Assembly (NCBI RefSeq): GCF_001411555.2
Contig: NC_049903.1
Coordinates: forward strand, 22,907,098-22,971,097
Source: Juglans regia
Lineage: Eukaryota > Streptophyta > Magnoliopsida > Fagales > Juglandaceae
DNA length: 64,000 nucleotides
Direction of reading: 5' to 3'
A model generated the notes under the pieces. It saw only the letters and a program-made list of their open reading frames with translations. It had not been told where the DNA came from and ran no database searches. Positions 1-12,562 of this stretch are shown piece after piece. Each line of letters begins with the position of its first letter. Position 1 is the stretch's first letter. The translations under genes were made by a program, and so were the position numbers.

Positions 1-543
1 TCTCATAAGGTTTCAGACTTTAGTAATGGAATCATCAACCTTCTTTAACTCCTAAGAAACTATGAGGTTGATGATATGGGCACAACGTCGAACATGGATA
101 AACTAGTTCTCACAAATGATATCCTCGTTTACCGTCATATTCTGCCTGAACCAATCAATGGTAGTGTCAATCACATTGGCATTGTTAATCGTGATACAAA
201 ACACTTTTTTGATCCCTTAATCATTTATACAATCATTCATCTCCTTGCCAATGGATGAACCCTTGTGATCAACAATTTATTTGAAACTGATAATCTGCTT
301 GTGAAAAATCCACTCACTATCAATAAAGTGGGTTGTGATACACTTGTAGCCTACATTCTGTATGGAGGTCCATGTATCAGTCGTAAATGACACTCTCTGG
401 CCAGTGGCAACAAATATTTCCTCCATCGTTGCTTTCTCCTTGGCATGCCTTTTCAAACAATCGCGCACCATAGTATATCGTGAAAGCATGAAAAATCATG
501 GCTCTAAAATGTGCACAAATTTGCAGAAGCTTGCCTTGTCAGC
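1..543 (-). pseudogene. hAT transposase fragment (RICESLEEPER-like), broken
   Basis: Reading the minus strand from 543 down, the frame gives a stretch typical of plant hAT transposases: a segment around CKFVHILEP, then SRYTMVRDCLKRHAKEK, then the diagnostic TTDTWTS (RNase H-fold region near the first catalytic Asp) followed by a FIDSEWIFHKQI block. The reading continues below 277 with in-frame stops, through a GSSIGKE-like stretch, ITINNAN, and a CAHIINL motif near 60. The longest open piece is 277-489. hAT transposases cut and paste DNA elements with 8-bp target duplications; some domesticated plant copies act as DNA-binding proteins. This copy has at least three stops, lacks its N-terminal zinc finger (cut off by the LTR at 544) and runs off the left edge. 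It cannot encode a working enzyme. The identification is firm; the exact subfamily is not. Confidence 0.85.
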
Positions 544-3112
544 TGTGACGCCCCAACCTCCGCTTCGGATGAAACAGAGACTTAGAGTGTTGAGACATGT
601 AATACAAGGTTACATACCCTGTATATGGTAGTTAATATGCAATGCATCCTATAAATGCAACTAACAGAATTCAATATTCGCAATATATTAAGGGTGAAAA
701 TATAACTTATGCCAGAATAACTAAAAACGTCTCAATGCATTAATGACCATCATAGGTTCTAAGCCAAATAGTAGCATAAGCTAAACATAAAAGTCTCCAA
801 AGTTAAATCAACCGCTTCATTTCTAGGGCATGAAGGACTAAGGCTATAAACATAAGGATCAAGTCTAGTCTCTTCTTGAGATCTGACTCCTCCTCAATTA
901 GTCAGATCTAGCGCTCCATCTACCCCGTCCTCATCAAATCCTAACACAACTTCTATTATTTCGAGTGGAATGATAGTGGGTCCTCAAGGGGTGAGATTTA
1001 CTTGAAATCTCAGTAAGTTAAACAACCAACTTGCACAAAGATAAATTACGCATGAAGAATGATAAATATGAAATGCATGATATGCAAAAAAAAGTGTCTC
1101 TCCCATCCAGATTCCTTAACATTTTCAAAAAACTGAGACATATTTTCTTTAGAGAACATTTTTACTTCAACCATAAAAAAACATAATTTCATCATTATTA
1201 GCAATTCATATTTAATCGTAGCATCATAACATGTGGTATCATCACAGTTTCTCATATGCACTATGAGTACCTGTCAGTGACCGTAGTACAACTCTTGTTA
1301 AAACTACGTTGCATGCAGACTCGTTCTCAATGCATTTGTAATATAACATAACATCATCACAACATCATAACATATACACCCACCAGCATTAGGTGTCATA
1401 ACATTTGACTTTGCTCCGAGTTCTTTAAAAAGAAGTCATTCGAATCCCGTTGATTGTTCTTCGTAAACCCAAGGGTTACCACTCCATTCTTAAATACTAC
1501 AAAGTAGACAGAGTAGTTCCACTAGGAGAATTCCTCATTCTAGCCTTTGGAATCATGACAAAAATTATTTTTCATGCTATGTTGTAAAATATTTTTTATG
1601 ACATGTGCATATATAGCAAATTTTCATGTGAAAATGGCATTTAAAGATGCATGCTAAAATGGTAAAAATACCACATGTCATGTAAATATACACTCAATGT
1701 ATTATATAACAGGATATTTTATGTTCAAAATGATAATTATAACATGAATGCAGCATTTATCAATAAATCATAAATAATCTATCAAGGTATAAGTTAGAGG
1801 CCAACATACAAACTTCCTACGTTTGAAAAAGTCGGAGCATCTGAAATCAAATTTGTACTAAGTTAGTATTAATACTATTATGGATGAGGTTCATAAACAA
1901 AGGCTTCAAAAATAGATATTTACAAAATACCCCTAAACTTGCCACTGAGGACCTAAATTTTTCATTATTTGCAAATAAACCTCAAATTTAACCAAACTTC
2001 ATGGACCTTATATTTTTTATATTCTAAAACCATCTATACACTTAGAATTGTAAAATTCAAAGTGGAACTAGCTGAAACAATCCCAACCCGTGATATGCAT
2101 TCTAGTTGATGTCTAAGTGTGTTCTCAACTATTGATTCCTATGAATGCATGCTTAAGCAATTTTCTTTAATCCCAAACAATCACTATAGTCCTTAATGAT
2201 ATCGTAAAGGCCAATTATTTGGCGAGCAAGTTGATCCCAACACTTAATCGTGGCTAAAAACCTTAATCTTCATTAATCCTTCAATAATCAAGCTTGATGT
2301 TCCTAGTGTAAATCACAAAGGCATGTTTTCAAAACTCACCCAAAACATGCTTCTACTAAAAAAAATAAACGTTCAATGAACATTCTAAGACATTAATAAA
2401 TCAAATCAAAACATACTTAAGACATGTCGTAGCTGAATTTCCACTTAAAACAATTTAAACACTTAACTCATCCTTAATCAACCCAGTTTTGAATTAAGCA
2501 TGGTAACCTTATCTAAACTTAACCAAAATTTATTCTAACACTAGAAAACAAGACTTGACATGCAAACTAAGATTTAGGGAAAGCAAACACACAGAGAGAT
2601 AGCTCTTTGCCACCAAATACATTGAACCTAGACAAAAGAAGAAGGGCAAAGAAGGAAGAGAGGGTTTCGGCTGGTGGAGGCTACATGTCACATGTGAGGG
2701 AGGCCTTTAGGTTTCCATGGTCATCCAAGGGAAGAGGAAGATATGCCAAGTGGCATCCATGCACATGGTATTTGGATTTTCAAGAAGAGATGGAGAGCTC
2801 TATATGAGGGTATTGCCAAAATTTATGGGAGGTTTTTTGGCACAAGTTCTCATTTTCCTTTAAGGGATTTTTGGCACTCACCATTTCTCTCCAAGTTCTT
2901 ACACTTTCTCACCACTTTCTCACCAAACAAACACCATTATTTCTCTCCACCATTTCAAGAATCACAAGGATTTCTCCTACACCACACGAGAGGAAGGAAA
3001 GCACGAGGAGGTAGGAAGCATTCCATCGTTTCTTACACACACACACGACCAAGAGGGAAAAACAACACCAAGTTTCGAATTTAGGGCTTTTCCCAAGTAT
3101 TGGCCAGTTACA
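544..3112 (-). mobile_element. LTR-B copy (probable solo LTR of a Ty3/gypsy element)
   Basis: The segment starts TGTGACGCCC and ends GTTACA, so on the minus strand it begins TGTAAC and ends GGGCGTCACA, the TG...CA form of an LTR. It interrupts the hAT frame at 543/544. The interior between about 1240 and 1560 resembles, in inverse orientation, stretches at 22560-22780 and 59160-59420, which defines the family. It has no gag or pol. The 5-bp flanks (TCAGC left, CGTTC right) do not match, so either an end is misplaced or the flank was rearranged. The 22 bases 3113-3134 between this end and the next LTR are not assigned. A purine-rich, more GC-rich block lies at 2600-3060; its open frames have no recognisable product. 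Confidence 0.65.
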
Positions 3113-3721
3113 CGTTCATTGCTGACACGAAAGATGTGATGCCCCCAGATTCCGCTTGGGATCGGACGAACATCTGAAGCGTCGGGACATGCAACACAAG
3201 GTTACCTGCCCCCGTTCATGACATATAAGATGCAATGTTCCTAACATGTATCTAGCATTATGCAATATTCACAGCAGATATTTTTATTTTTTTGAACAAT
3301 ACTATGCACTAAACTTATAATATCCTAAATAGTTAAAACATAAACCATGCATACTTAAAACATCCACGATTACAACACAGGTCTCAGAAGACTATAATCA
3401 CAAAACAACGGAGACTTGGCTCTATAGTTACATTGCCAAAATACACAATTGGGCTAGTTCGTTGAGTAACTCACGTAATTCGACTAACGATACCGGAATA
3501 CTATCCAAAGACCTAATTATGGAGGCTACAAGCTTCGTGATGCGTCTACGACATCTAATCAACCTTCTCCAGTCTGCCAGTGTCTGCTCTCTGCTCTAAT
3601 CCTGACACATCGCCTACCATTCGGGGGGAATAGTAGTTGGGACTACCACGGTAAGATTTGATTACAAATCTTAGCAAGTTAACAGGAAACTTCCACACAG
3701 GTTAATGATGCATGCATGGCA

Positions 3722-4230
3722 GTAAAAGCATGAATGCATAGTGAAAGTCATAAGTAAGCATAGCATAACTTGACTTATAGCATGGCATAAATGACATAAC
3801 TTGAACTGAAACTGAAACTTAGCTTGATGTGACATGGCATGTACATGAACTTAAAACATAACATGGACTAGCAACATAGCATGAATGTGAACTTGAAACA
3901 TAACATGGACTTGAAACATAGCATGAACGTGAACATACATAATTTGAACATGAACTTGAACATAACATGAACCTGAGCATGACATAACATAAATGTGAAC
4001 ATGAAACATAACGTGAATGTGAACATGACATAACAAGAACGTGAACTTGAACATAACATGATATAAGCATGAACTTGAAACAAATTCTTGTCTCATGGGA
4101 TTACCATGATTGAGTAATCTTATCTCATGGGGTTATCATGATTGACATGAACTTGAAACTTGACATGAACGTAAACTTGAACATAACATAATGTGAAACA
4201 TGACTTGAACGTGAAATACATGAACTTGGA
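3722..4230. repeat. LTR-A tandem array 1 (copy at 3135)
   Basis: A degenerate array of about 18-bp units alternating GAACTTGAAACATAACAT and GAACGTGAACATG-type steps. It produces long overlapping open frames on the minus strand, rich in Cys, Tyr, His and Val, which are repeat artefacts. The copy number is larger here than in the copies at 7425 and 14265. Confidence 0.85.
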
Positions 4231-4363
4231 ATCTTTTTCAATAGACTTAATCATAAAGTGACCATACGGGTGCTATACGGGTCCCCTTGAGCCGTCTGTC
4301 CCTGCCAATCACCACATCACAACATAGGTGTCTATACCAGCTGTGAGTGCATTAATACGTACT

Positions 4364-4507
4364 CCACAGTTGTTGTGGCCCCACGTATTCTACGTGTCAT
4401 AATTGTTGTGTCTCACGTAGTGTATGCTTCACAGTTGTTGTGGCCTCATACTCCATGCTCCACAGTTGTTGTGGCCCCATGAATTGTTTGTGCCACACTT
4501 GCTGTGG
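4364..4507. repeat. LTR-A hairpin cluster (copy at 3135)
   Basis: Repeated short inverted repeats of the form CCACAgttgtTGTGG, with five-base arms and a five-base loop, each followed by CCCCA or a variant. The last unit is CCACActtgcTGTGG at 4493-4507. The cluster separates the two tandem arrays. Confidence 0.8.
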
Positions 4508-4719
4508 GCACACGTAACATAATGTGTGCCTCCATCGGTGTTAGTGCCTGGCGCGCTCCGGTGACCAGCTAGTTAGGCCCCATTCGCAATCTGTTGACTG
4601 TACTTCATCAACCCAGGGAATTTCACACCTATTTAGACACTCCAGCATGAACAAAGGAGTTCCACTAGGATATTACCCCATCCTAGCGCTTGGGGTCGTG
4701 ATTGACATGAATTACTTAA

Positions 4720-5045
4720 CTGGCATACATGACATTTCGTAACTTGGCGTGACATGAATGTAAGATGATAAACATGACAAACTTTGAGACTTAAATGTAA
4801 TAGAAAATATTTCATAACATGGTGTACATGTAACAGACAATATTTCGTGATATGGCATAACATGTGACAGTGAATATTATGTGACATGATATACATGTAA
4901 CAAATGACATACGTAATGTGACATACTTGCAACAAATAGTAACATGTGATAGAATATATTATGTAACAGATAAATTTTTGTGACAGAATAATTCGTGTAA
5001 TAGATAGACATGTGATGACATGACATATATAACAACATACGATCA
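4720..5045. repeat. LTR-A tandem array 2 (copy at 3135)
   Basis: A degenerate array with a period of about 31-33 bp built on ACATGTAACAGACAATATTTC and GACATGGCATAACATG steps. The frames 4633-5046 and 4877-5071 on the minus strand are by-products of the array. Confidence 0.8.
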
Positions 5046-5300
5046 TAAACTGTAGTTCCCTTACCCATCACACATACATAATAAATTGATAGTAAGTTAA
5101 GAGCTAACTTATCTCGATTGTCGCGTTCTACGATATTAAAGCGTGAAACACGAGGAACTGTAAGAGGGTATTCTAAAAGTTAGAAATGAATTACTAACAA
5201 TTAGAAATGTGAAAAGAGACAATTTAGAGTAAAATTACCATTTTATTCTCTACTTGTGGGAAAATGATCGTTTTACCCCTAACTTAAGGAGTTCACATCC

Positions 5301-6899
5301 TGTATCACCCCGTTCCCGAAAAGACATTTTAGAATTTTCGAGGAACCAGTGTGCTACTACTAAACTTAAGTTTAAAAGTTTTTCCTTTTTAACAACACGC
5401 CAGATACGAAAGAATTTCATAAAATAACAAATTTCAATAAATACTGAAAATCTAAAATAAAGTCTACGGAAGCATTTATTAAAAATACAGAAGTCTTATG
5501 TGGTTATTAAAATAGTTTATTTAAACTTTAAACCATAGAAATAGTCATAGCAAAATCTGTCTAGGCCTCAGTCTTGCCTCCCGGAGTCAAGTCCTGTCCT
5601 GCAGTCTCATCTTCATAAATGTCATCACCTGGGGGGGTTTAAAAACATGAAAACAAACTAAAATAAGTCGAATACTCAATAAGCAACACATCATACAGTA
5701 AATATAATAAACATAAGGTTTCTTGAAAAGCGTGCATATTCATAAATACATTCATAAATAACATGAGCATGAACATTAACTTATCTTTCACTTATCATAG
5801 GCCGTTACCCACTGTTGACCCCCGTGAGTTAGGGTTAGCGAATCTAAATAGATTCCAATTCCGCCCGTGGCCGCGGGTTGTGGAATCCATACATAAGGAA
5901 GACAATACTGGGTGCACTACCAGCATGCACGACCTGGCAATGCAATATGCCCATAACATAGGTACCGTTTTCATATCATAACATAGGCCGTTACATATCT
6001 TATCAAATCATACTTGCATACTTGTCATTTCATAGATTTCAAACGAAATCACATACGTACTTGTCATATCATATCATAGATTTCAAATGAAATCACATTA
6101 TTTCATAAATGTCGTGATACATGTTTCATCGCATAAAATCATGATTTTCCTAAAATACTTTAATGTATAAATCTTTACATAAAACCATGCATTTCATAAA
6201 CAATTTTATGAAATGACTCTCACATAAAATCATGCATTTCGTAAATAATTTCATGAAATCACTCTCACATAAAATCATGTATGATTTCCCATAATTATTT
6301 TAATGCATAAATTATCACCTAAGATCATCAATATTCATAAACTTTCATATCAAATCATGGATTTTCATAAATATATCACGATTGGGTACGTAAAGAGAAG
6401 CTTCCAAAGAAGGGCATACATGCAAAATGTTTTTATAAAAGACATGTCATTTACTGTACATACGTGTAAGGGTATGATCATGCTACTTACCTCGTAGCGC
6501 TTAATCCAATATTTCCAGGACGCGATTGATTACCTACAAAATACACATAACTGGCGTAAATTTCTAACTTAACATGTATTTCGTGATCAAAACCTGAATT
6601 TCCAATTTAACCTATATTTCCATAAATCTTGATCCTTCATAATTCTAAAATCACATTGACTCTATGCTATTGACATCAATTATGTATAATTTTATCTGTC
6701 GAGCTTAAAATACAACTCTATCACCATGACACAAATCTAATTAATCTCAAGCCTAGCCCACAACTAAGCCAAATCCAACTTAAAAAAATACAAGTCCAAT
6801 AAAACATCATTATAAATTTGTAAAAAATCAAGACCTGGCCCATAATAATGCTACTATATAAAACCATCAACATAAGCCCGTCGTATGCACCAAGCCCTT
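5301..6899 (-). mobile_element. LTR-C fragment
   Basis: It begins TGTATCACCCCGTTCCCG exactly where LTR-A breaks off. The block at 5790-5960 (a GTTACCCACTGTTGACCCCC stretch, GTGGCCGCGGGTTG, then ACTGGGTGCACTACCAG) matches a block at 30270-30420 in the LTR-C copy at 29729. The fragment is cut at 6899 by the start of the two-LTR element. The flank CATCC before 5301 is not repeated after it. There is no coding sequence; the frame at 5763-5981 simply crosses this conserved block. Confidence 0.65.
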
Positions 6900-7424
6900 T
6901 GTGACGCCCGCAAATTCCGCTTGGGATCGGACGGACATTTGAAGCGTCGAGACATGCAACACAAGGTTACCTGCCCCCGTTCATGACATATAAGATGCAA
7001 TATTCCTAACATGCATCTAGCATTATGCAATATTCGCAGCGGATAATTTTTCTTTTTAGCAATACTATGCACCAAACCGAAATATCCCAAATACTTAAAA
7101 CATACTTCATACATAATGACATACTAAACAACTGAGATCACAATATTAATCCATATGGTTGTGATCAAAAGAGTGATGGAGATTGAACTCTACAAATACA
7201 AGTAGTAATCTGAGGTAACTACTGTATTAACACCTACATCGCATCGTCGCTTAGTCGACCATTTCCAGTTGGTCGATTCCCGATTCTCCTTCAGATCCTG
7301 TAACAAAATCTACCATTCGGGGGGAATGGTAGTTGGGACTACCACAGTGAGATTTGATTACAAATCTCAGCAAGTTAACAGGAAACTTCCACACAGGTTA
7401 ATGATGCATGCATGGCAGTAAAAG

Positions 7425-7740
7425 TATGAATGCATAATCAAATCGTAAGTAATCATAGCATAACTTGACATACAACATAACATAACTGGCATAACTTAAA
7501 CTGAAACTGAAGCTTAGCATGAACATGACTTGAAACATAACATGGACTTGAAACATAACATGAACGTGAACATGCATAATTTGAACTTGAACTTGAGCAT
7601 GACATAACATAAATGTGAACTTGGAACATAACGTAAACGTGAACATAACATAACAAGAACTTGGAACATATTTTTGTCTTATGGGATTACCATGATTGCG
7701 TGAACGTAAACTTGAACATAACATAACGTGAAACATGACT
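7425..7740. repeat. LTR-A tandem array 1 (3' LTR)
   Basis: Units of about 18 bp (CTTGAAACATAACATGRAC). The partner LTR at 14265-14575 is shorter by a few units, so the arrays changed after insertion or during copying. Confidence 0.8.
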
Positions 7741-7884
7741 TGAACTTGGAATCTTATTCAATAGACTTAATCATTAACATGACCATATGGGTGCTACACA
7801 GGTCCCCTTGAGCCGTGTATCCCTGCCGATTACCGCATCACATCACAGGTTTCTATACCAGCTGTGAGTGCGTTAATACGTACT

Positions 7885-8032
7885 CCACAGTTGTTGTGGC
7901 CCCACGTATTCTAAGTGTCACAATTGCTGTGTCTCACGTAGTGTATGCTCCACAGTTGTTGTGGCCCCATACTTCATGCTCCACAGTTGTTGTGGCCCCA
8001 TGACTTATCTGTTTGTGCCACACTTGCTGTGG
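7885..8032. repeat. LTR-A hairpin cluster (3' LTR)
   Basis: Five potential hairpins: CCACAgttgtTGTGG at 7885-7899, 7950-7964 and 7981-7995; CACAattgcTGTG at 7919-7931; CCACActtgcTGTGG at 8018-8032. The arms are conserved while loops and spacers differ. Confidence 0.85.
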
Positions 8033-8224
8033 ACACACATAACATAATGTGTGGCACCATCGGCGTTAGTGCCTGGCGCGCTCCGGTGACCAGCTAATTA
8101 GGCCCCATTCGCAACCTGTTGACTGTACTTCGTCAACCCAGGGAATTTCACACCTATTTAGACACTCCAGCGTGAACAAAGGAGTTCCACTAGGATATTA
8201 CCCCATCCTAGCGCTTAGGGTCGT

Positions 8225-8680
8225 GATTGACATGAATGACTTAACTGGCAGACATGACATTTCGTAACGTGACGTAACATGAACGTGACATAAAAGACAG
8301 AAATCTTGACGTAACATAACGTGACATGAACGTAGGACGACAGACATGACATACTTCGAGACATAAATGTAACAGAGAACATTTCATAACATGTCATACA
8401 TGTAACATGCAACATTTCGTAACATGGCATACCATATAACAGACAACATTTCTTAACGTGGCGTAACATGTGACAATGAATATTACATGACAAGAAATAC
8501 ATGTAACAGATGGCATACTTAACTTAACATGACATACTTGCAATGTATAGCATGTATAGCAATACGTGACAGAATATCTTGTGTAACAGATGAATAATTC
8601 ATGACAGAATAAATTCTGTGTAACAGATAAATATATAATGACTTGGCATGGCACATATGATAACATGCATACATACAATT
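8225..8680. repeat. LTR-A tandem array 2 (3' LTR)
   Basis: A degenerate array of about 31-33 bp steps containing ACATGTAACATGCAACATTTCG-like units (shown here in general form). The minus-strand frames 8215-8502 and 8394-8699 are by-products. Confidence 0.75.
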
Positions 8681-11213
8681 TAGTTCTCTTACTTATCACA
8701 CATACACATTAAATTGATAGTAAGTTAAAAGCTAACTTACCTCGATCTTCGTGCTTCGAGACAAAACTCAAGTGCGATAACGTAGTGATTTCTAAAAATT
8801 AGAACTTAATCACTAACAATTAGGAATATGGAAAAATATCAACTTAGAGTAAAATTACCATTTTACCCTCTACATGTGGGAAAATGACCATTTTACCCCT
8901 AACTTAAGGATTTTGCATCATAACTTCAAAAATCACCAAAATTTACATACCTTATGTAAATTTTGTCCTAAACTCAAATATCAATTCATAAAAATTTAAA
9001 ACTAAACACAACCATCAAAACTCTATATGGCCGAAACTTACAAAGGCTATTTCCTTTGCTTTTTGTTGTAATTCTTTCAAATCTCAAAACTCATGATTAA
9101 ACCAAAATTTTTCTTCTACTACACTCATAACATATTCTTAAGAATAATCATGTTTTGAATCATGAACAAAAGTCATCAAAATCACTAAAACCATACTTGA
9201 ACTTTTTGGTTTCTCTTCTAAGTTCAAAACAGAATTTTGTTTCTAACTTGTTTTGATCAACCTCTTGATCCATGACTTATAAAGAAGTGATCTTCAAACC
9301 AAAACATCACATGGTTCAAAAAGGTGTCCTAAAACAGATCCAAGCTTCAAACTCAAGATCACATGGGTAAACATCGACCAAAACATAAATTTAGCCAAGA
9401 ACATCATCACTTTGGCCTAACCGAATATCTCCTTCCATAAAATTTCATATGTTCGAAACTAACATCAAATATCTTCAAAATAACATTCTAACATGTATAT
9501 AAGATGCTTAGTATCTTCCAATAAAAATATCAAAGCCATTGGAATAAGATTAAACCATAAAAGATTTAAACTTTCTCAAAACAGAAACTGTTTTTCCTCT
9601 TCCAGTTTCTAAGTTTCTAGACCTAAGAAAATATTTCACCAAAACTTTTAATCATGCAACAAATCCTCAACCAATAATCATATACACATGTTAACAGTAC
9701 TCCATAAAAATTTCGGACCAAGATCTATTCATTAGCTTGGTCAAAAACTCCAAAATATAACACACTCTCCAGTTTATCGCCCAGAATGACCTTTCTGGGG
9801 TCTAAACAACTTTTTACCAATCAAATGATCTCCAAATGGAACAAATAAGATATCCACGTAAACTAGACTCCAAAAGAAACAACTTTCATGAAGGAAACGT
9901 TGCGAGGAAACACTTACAAAAGCTTCGAAACAGGCATTCAAAAGAGGTACGAAAAACTGTCCGAGAGTGTCTTTTGTGTTCTATGAAGGAAAAGTGTAAA
10001 GGAGAGTTGCTTTTTCGTGGGAAGTGGACTGAAGAGCTTCTTACACAAGCTATGGGAAGTGATATGACTGAAGGAATGGTTGAGTGTTGGCCTTTTCTTC
10101 TCATAAAAATCAGACCAAGATCTTTTCTCAAGGTGGAGTGTGAGAGTGAAAGAGTGAGGTGGCCCTTTTGCTTTGTCTTTCAAGAACCTTCTAGGCTCTT
10201 CTTGTACAGATCTGGCCAGCCAAGTGGGGGTACAAAACTTAGCCATGAAGCAATCCTATGGTGACCAAATTCGTGGGCCTTAATGGGCCTAAACCGAATG
10301 GGCCTAAAATTTGGGGTTTAAAGAGGATTTGGGTTGCTATCAAGCCCAAATCTAATATCACTTGGCCCAATCAATTTTTCAAGGTTAACAAGATTGGATA
10401 ATGATGTTCTAACACAAATTTGAAGGATTAATAGCATGTGGAAGTGATTTAATCAAGTGATTAAACACAATGCTAGAAATCGGATTAGAAAATATTTAGA
10501 GGCCAACTTTAGGGTTTTGGGGAAACCGTTTAGGGTTTCGATTTCAACCATGCTTTTGGGCTTTCGATTGGATTCCCACCATTTAGAATTTCACTAGGAT
10601 TGAAAACCTCTTTGATCTGGCACAATTTGGTTGAGCAGATGAAACAAAGTTTTGCTTAAGCGACATGATCTCACACCTTCATTCCTTCAAATCCAACAAA
10701 CGTTCCTTATGGTGCCAAGTGTCCAAATAAAACTTCTCTAATCCAATTTGGACATTCCACACTGTGATTTCGAAACACTGCAATTGGTGCTCTTACCGAG
10801 GTTACTATTCACTTCGAAAAAGTGTATCATAAACTTAGTACTAAAAATTCCCAAATATTCATATTAACTTATAGTGAAAATATTTTACCGAAATTTAACC
10901 TCGAAGTGCCCCTAAAAATAATTTCACAATTTCCAACAGACGTTTCGTCCGGAATTATGAAAATAGGATATTGTGCCATAAAATCCTAAATAATCCACTG
11001 AGTGTAATGGCGTAGACCATAATGCATTCTGACACTTCTAACCACCTCAAATAAATAAAACTCATATTTCTAGCAGCATAGTGAGTGATAACACTGACTA
11101 TGTTGACAGACTAAAACCTATGCAATAGGTCGATTCGTAAAAACTTATGGGATTTTCACGAGATTCCTAAAGTCAATAGAAATTCGCCAATGAATTTCTA
11201 GCGGGCTGTTACA

Positions 11214-11225
11214 TCCTCCCCTCCT
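11214..11225 (-). other. Polypurine tract of the two-LTR element
   Basis: On the minus strand AGGAGGGGAGGA immediately precedes the 3' LTR start TGTAACAG. This is the expected primer for plus-strand DNA synthesis and fixes the orientation of the element. Confidence 0.85.
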
Positions 11226-12562
11226 AAAAAAAAGATTTCGTCCTCGAAATCGACGTAAGTACAAACATAAAATACGCTCAAAAGAAAAAGTTGCTTACCA
11301 ACTTATTGCCCATCACTGGATGCCTCATCACGCCCAAGGGGCAGGTCTCGTTCTTCTTGAAATAACGCCTCCTTCTCGTAGTCAACACTATTCTTATCTA
11401 TAACCATCACATGGTTATACAAAAAGACTATCACTATAACATTAAGGCATAACAATCCCAAAGATTACTGCCTAAACTTAATGACTTCTAGACTTTTTAG
11501 GTTACTGACTCCTTGCTTAAAAGAAATCACTATTCTCTTCACTATTCAATGAATTATCCACAACGTGTATATATATCTACCATTCTTAACTCTTTCTCTC
11601 TCAAATCATATCAATTTGTACTGGAGTCCTTCCACAAGGTAGGTCAAATCGTACCAGCATACTCTCTAAATCTAAAACTTCAAGTATTCATGCAGTTCAA
11701 TTTGGAAGAATTTAAAATCCATACACAACTGAATTCACATTCTCTATTTCCTCAAGGAATTATATCTGCCTAGGACTAGCTTACTCCTTCATAATCACCA
11801 CGAATCGTTCCTCCTCCTAGGTGGTACCTTGATAAACGATCAGCTATTAACCTCAACTCAAGAGTTTCTCTCTTATGATTAACATAGCTCTTCTATCCAT
11901 CATGAGTTGCCTCTTATTCTGACTCTAATCCAAAGAATTTGTTCTTACTGCTCACGTAAATCCTTAAGACAAGCTTTTACTCCCCATATAAAAGTCTCCA
12001 ATATAAGGGCAATCTAGGTTTCCACAAACACGGTGCTTCGCCAGAAACCATTTATTCGCGATTGGATAAAACTATTATCATAAGTGAATCCTACTAAGGC
12101 CAAAGCTTCTCCCACACACTGTACTCTTCCGAACACAAATTTCATTGTAACCTTCGAATCAAAACAAACTCCAAATACTTGGGATACTAATTCATCAACC
12201 TTGAATATCCTTCCTCGTACTACTAAAAGGTATTCCATATCTACACTGGTATGAATAGAAATACTCTTAATGAAAAATGTTACTCTTACCACCTGGTAAC
12301 AATTCAGAGTACGAACTAAACGTACAATACCACAATCACTAAAAATAGGGCCTCGCTTGAATCAAACTGCGTACAAGTTATAAACCTCAATGATTTAACT
12401 TACCCAAAGTATCAATAATGCACTAGTACCATCAATTGTAATCTAATCAACCTTAGATAAGCTTAACAATATAGAGGTCTTAGAAAAAATACCAGTGACG
12501 GCGCCAACTCCTTTAGTTCCTGGGGCGTCAGCATCTGCGTCTCTAGAAGTACCTGCATACAC
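11226..12562 (-). other. Interior of the two-LTR element downstream of gag, no recognisable pol
   Basis: About 1.3 kb between the end of gag and the polypurine tract. I translated parts of the minus strand and found no protease, reverse transcriptase or integrase motif. The longest frame there, 12014-12292, is 92 codons and is not recognised. The sequence looks like decayed or non-coding spacer. Confidence 0.55.

Larger units (their letters stand above)
3135..5300 (-). mobile_element. LTR-A copy, truncated at its right side
   Basis: It starts TGTGATGCCCCC and follows the LTR-A sequence colinearly: the GATCGGACGAACAT start region, first tandem array, hairpin cluster, second tandem array, then the TTTTACCCCTAACTTAAGGA block. 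It stops at 5300, about halfway through the family's usual 4.3-4.6 kb, where an LTR-C end begins. The missing half is not found elsewhere in the window, so this is a real truncation and not a simple nested insertion. Confidence 0.8.
6900..11213 (-). repeat. 3' LTR of the two-LTR element (LTR-A, 4314 bp)
   Basis: On the minus strand it runs from TGTAACAGCCC to GGGCGTCACA. It aligns end to end with 13742-18089 with few single-base differences by eye. It lacks about 35 bp present at 17555-17590, between two copies of CCAAGTGTC, which looks like a deletion between short direct repeats. It also carries one extra unit set in tandem array 1. The plus-strand frame 9836-10264 lies within it and is duplicated in the other LTR only because the LTRs are copies. 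Confidence 0.9.

Noticed and set aside
2607..3084. Purine-rich frames in LTR-B, possible small genes
   Set aside because: No similarity recognised, overlapping in two frames, and the other LTR-B copies do not keep them.
3722..4230. Tandem array resembling a CRISPR or a Cys/Tyr/His-rich peptide gene family
   Set aside because: Units are degenerate, have no unique spacers, and sit at the same place in every LTR-A copy; overlapping frames in all phases show it is a repeat artefact.
9836..10264. 142-codon frame repeated almost unchanged at 16669-17097
   Set aside because: The two are copies only because they lie in the two LTRs of one element; the frame is not kept in the other LTR-A copies and shows no known domain.
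12014..12292. 92-codon minus frame downstream of gag, possible protease remnant
   Set aside because: I found no D-[ST]-G motif or flanking protease pattern; flanking frames are full of stops.
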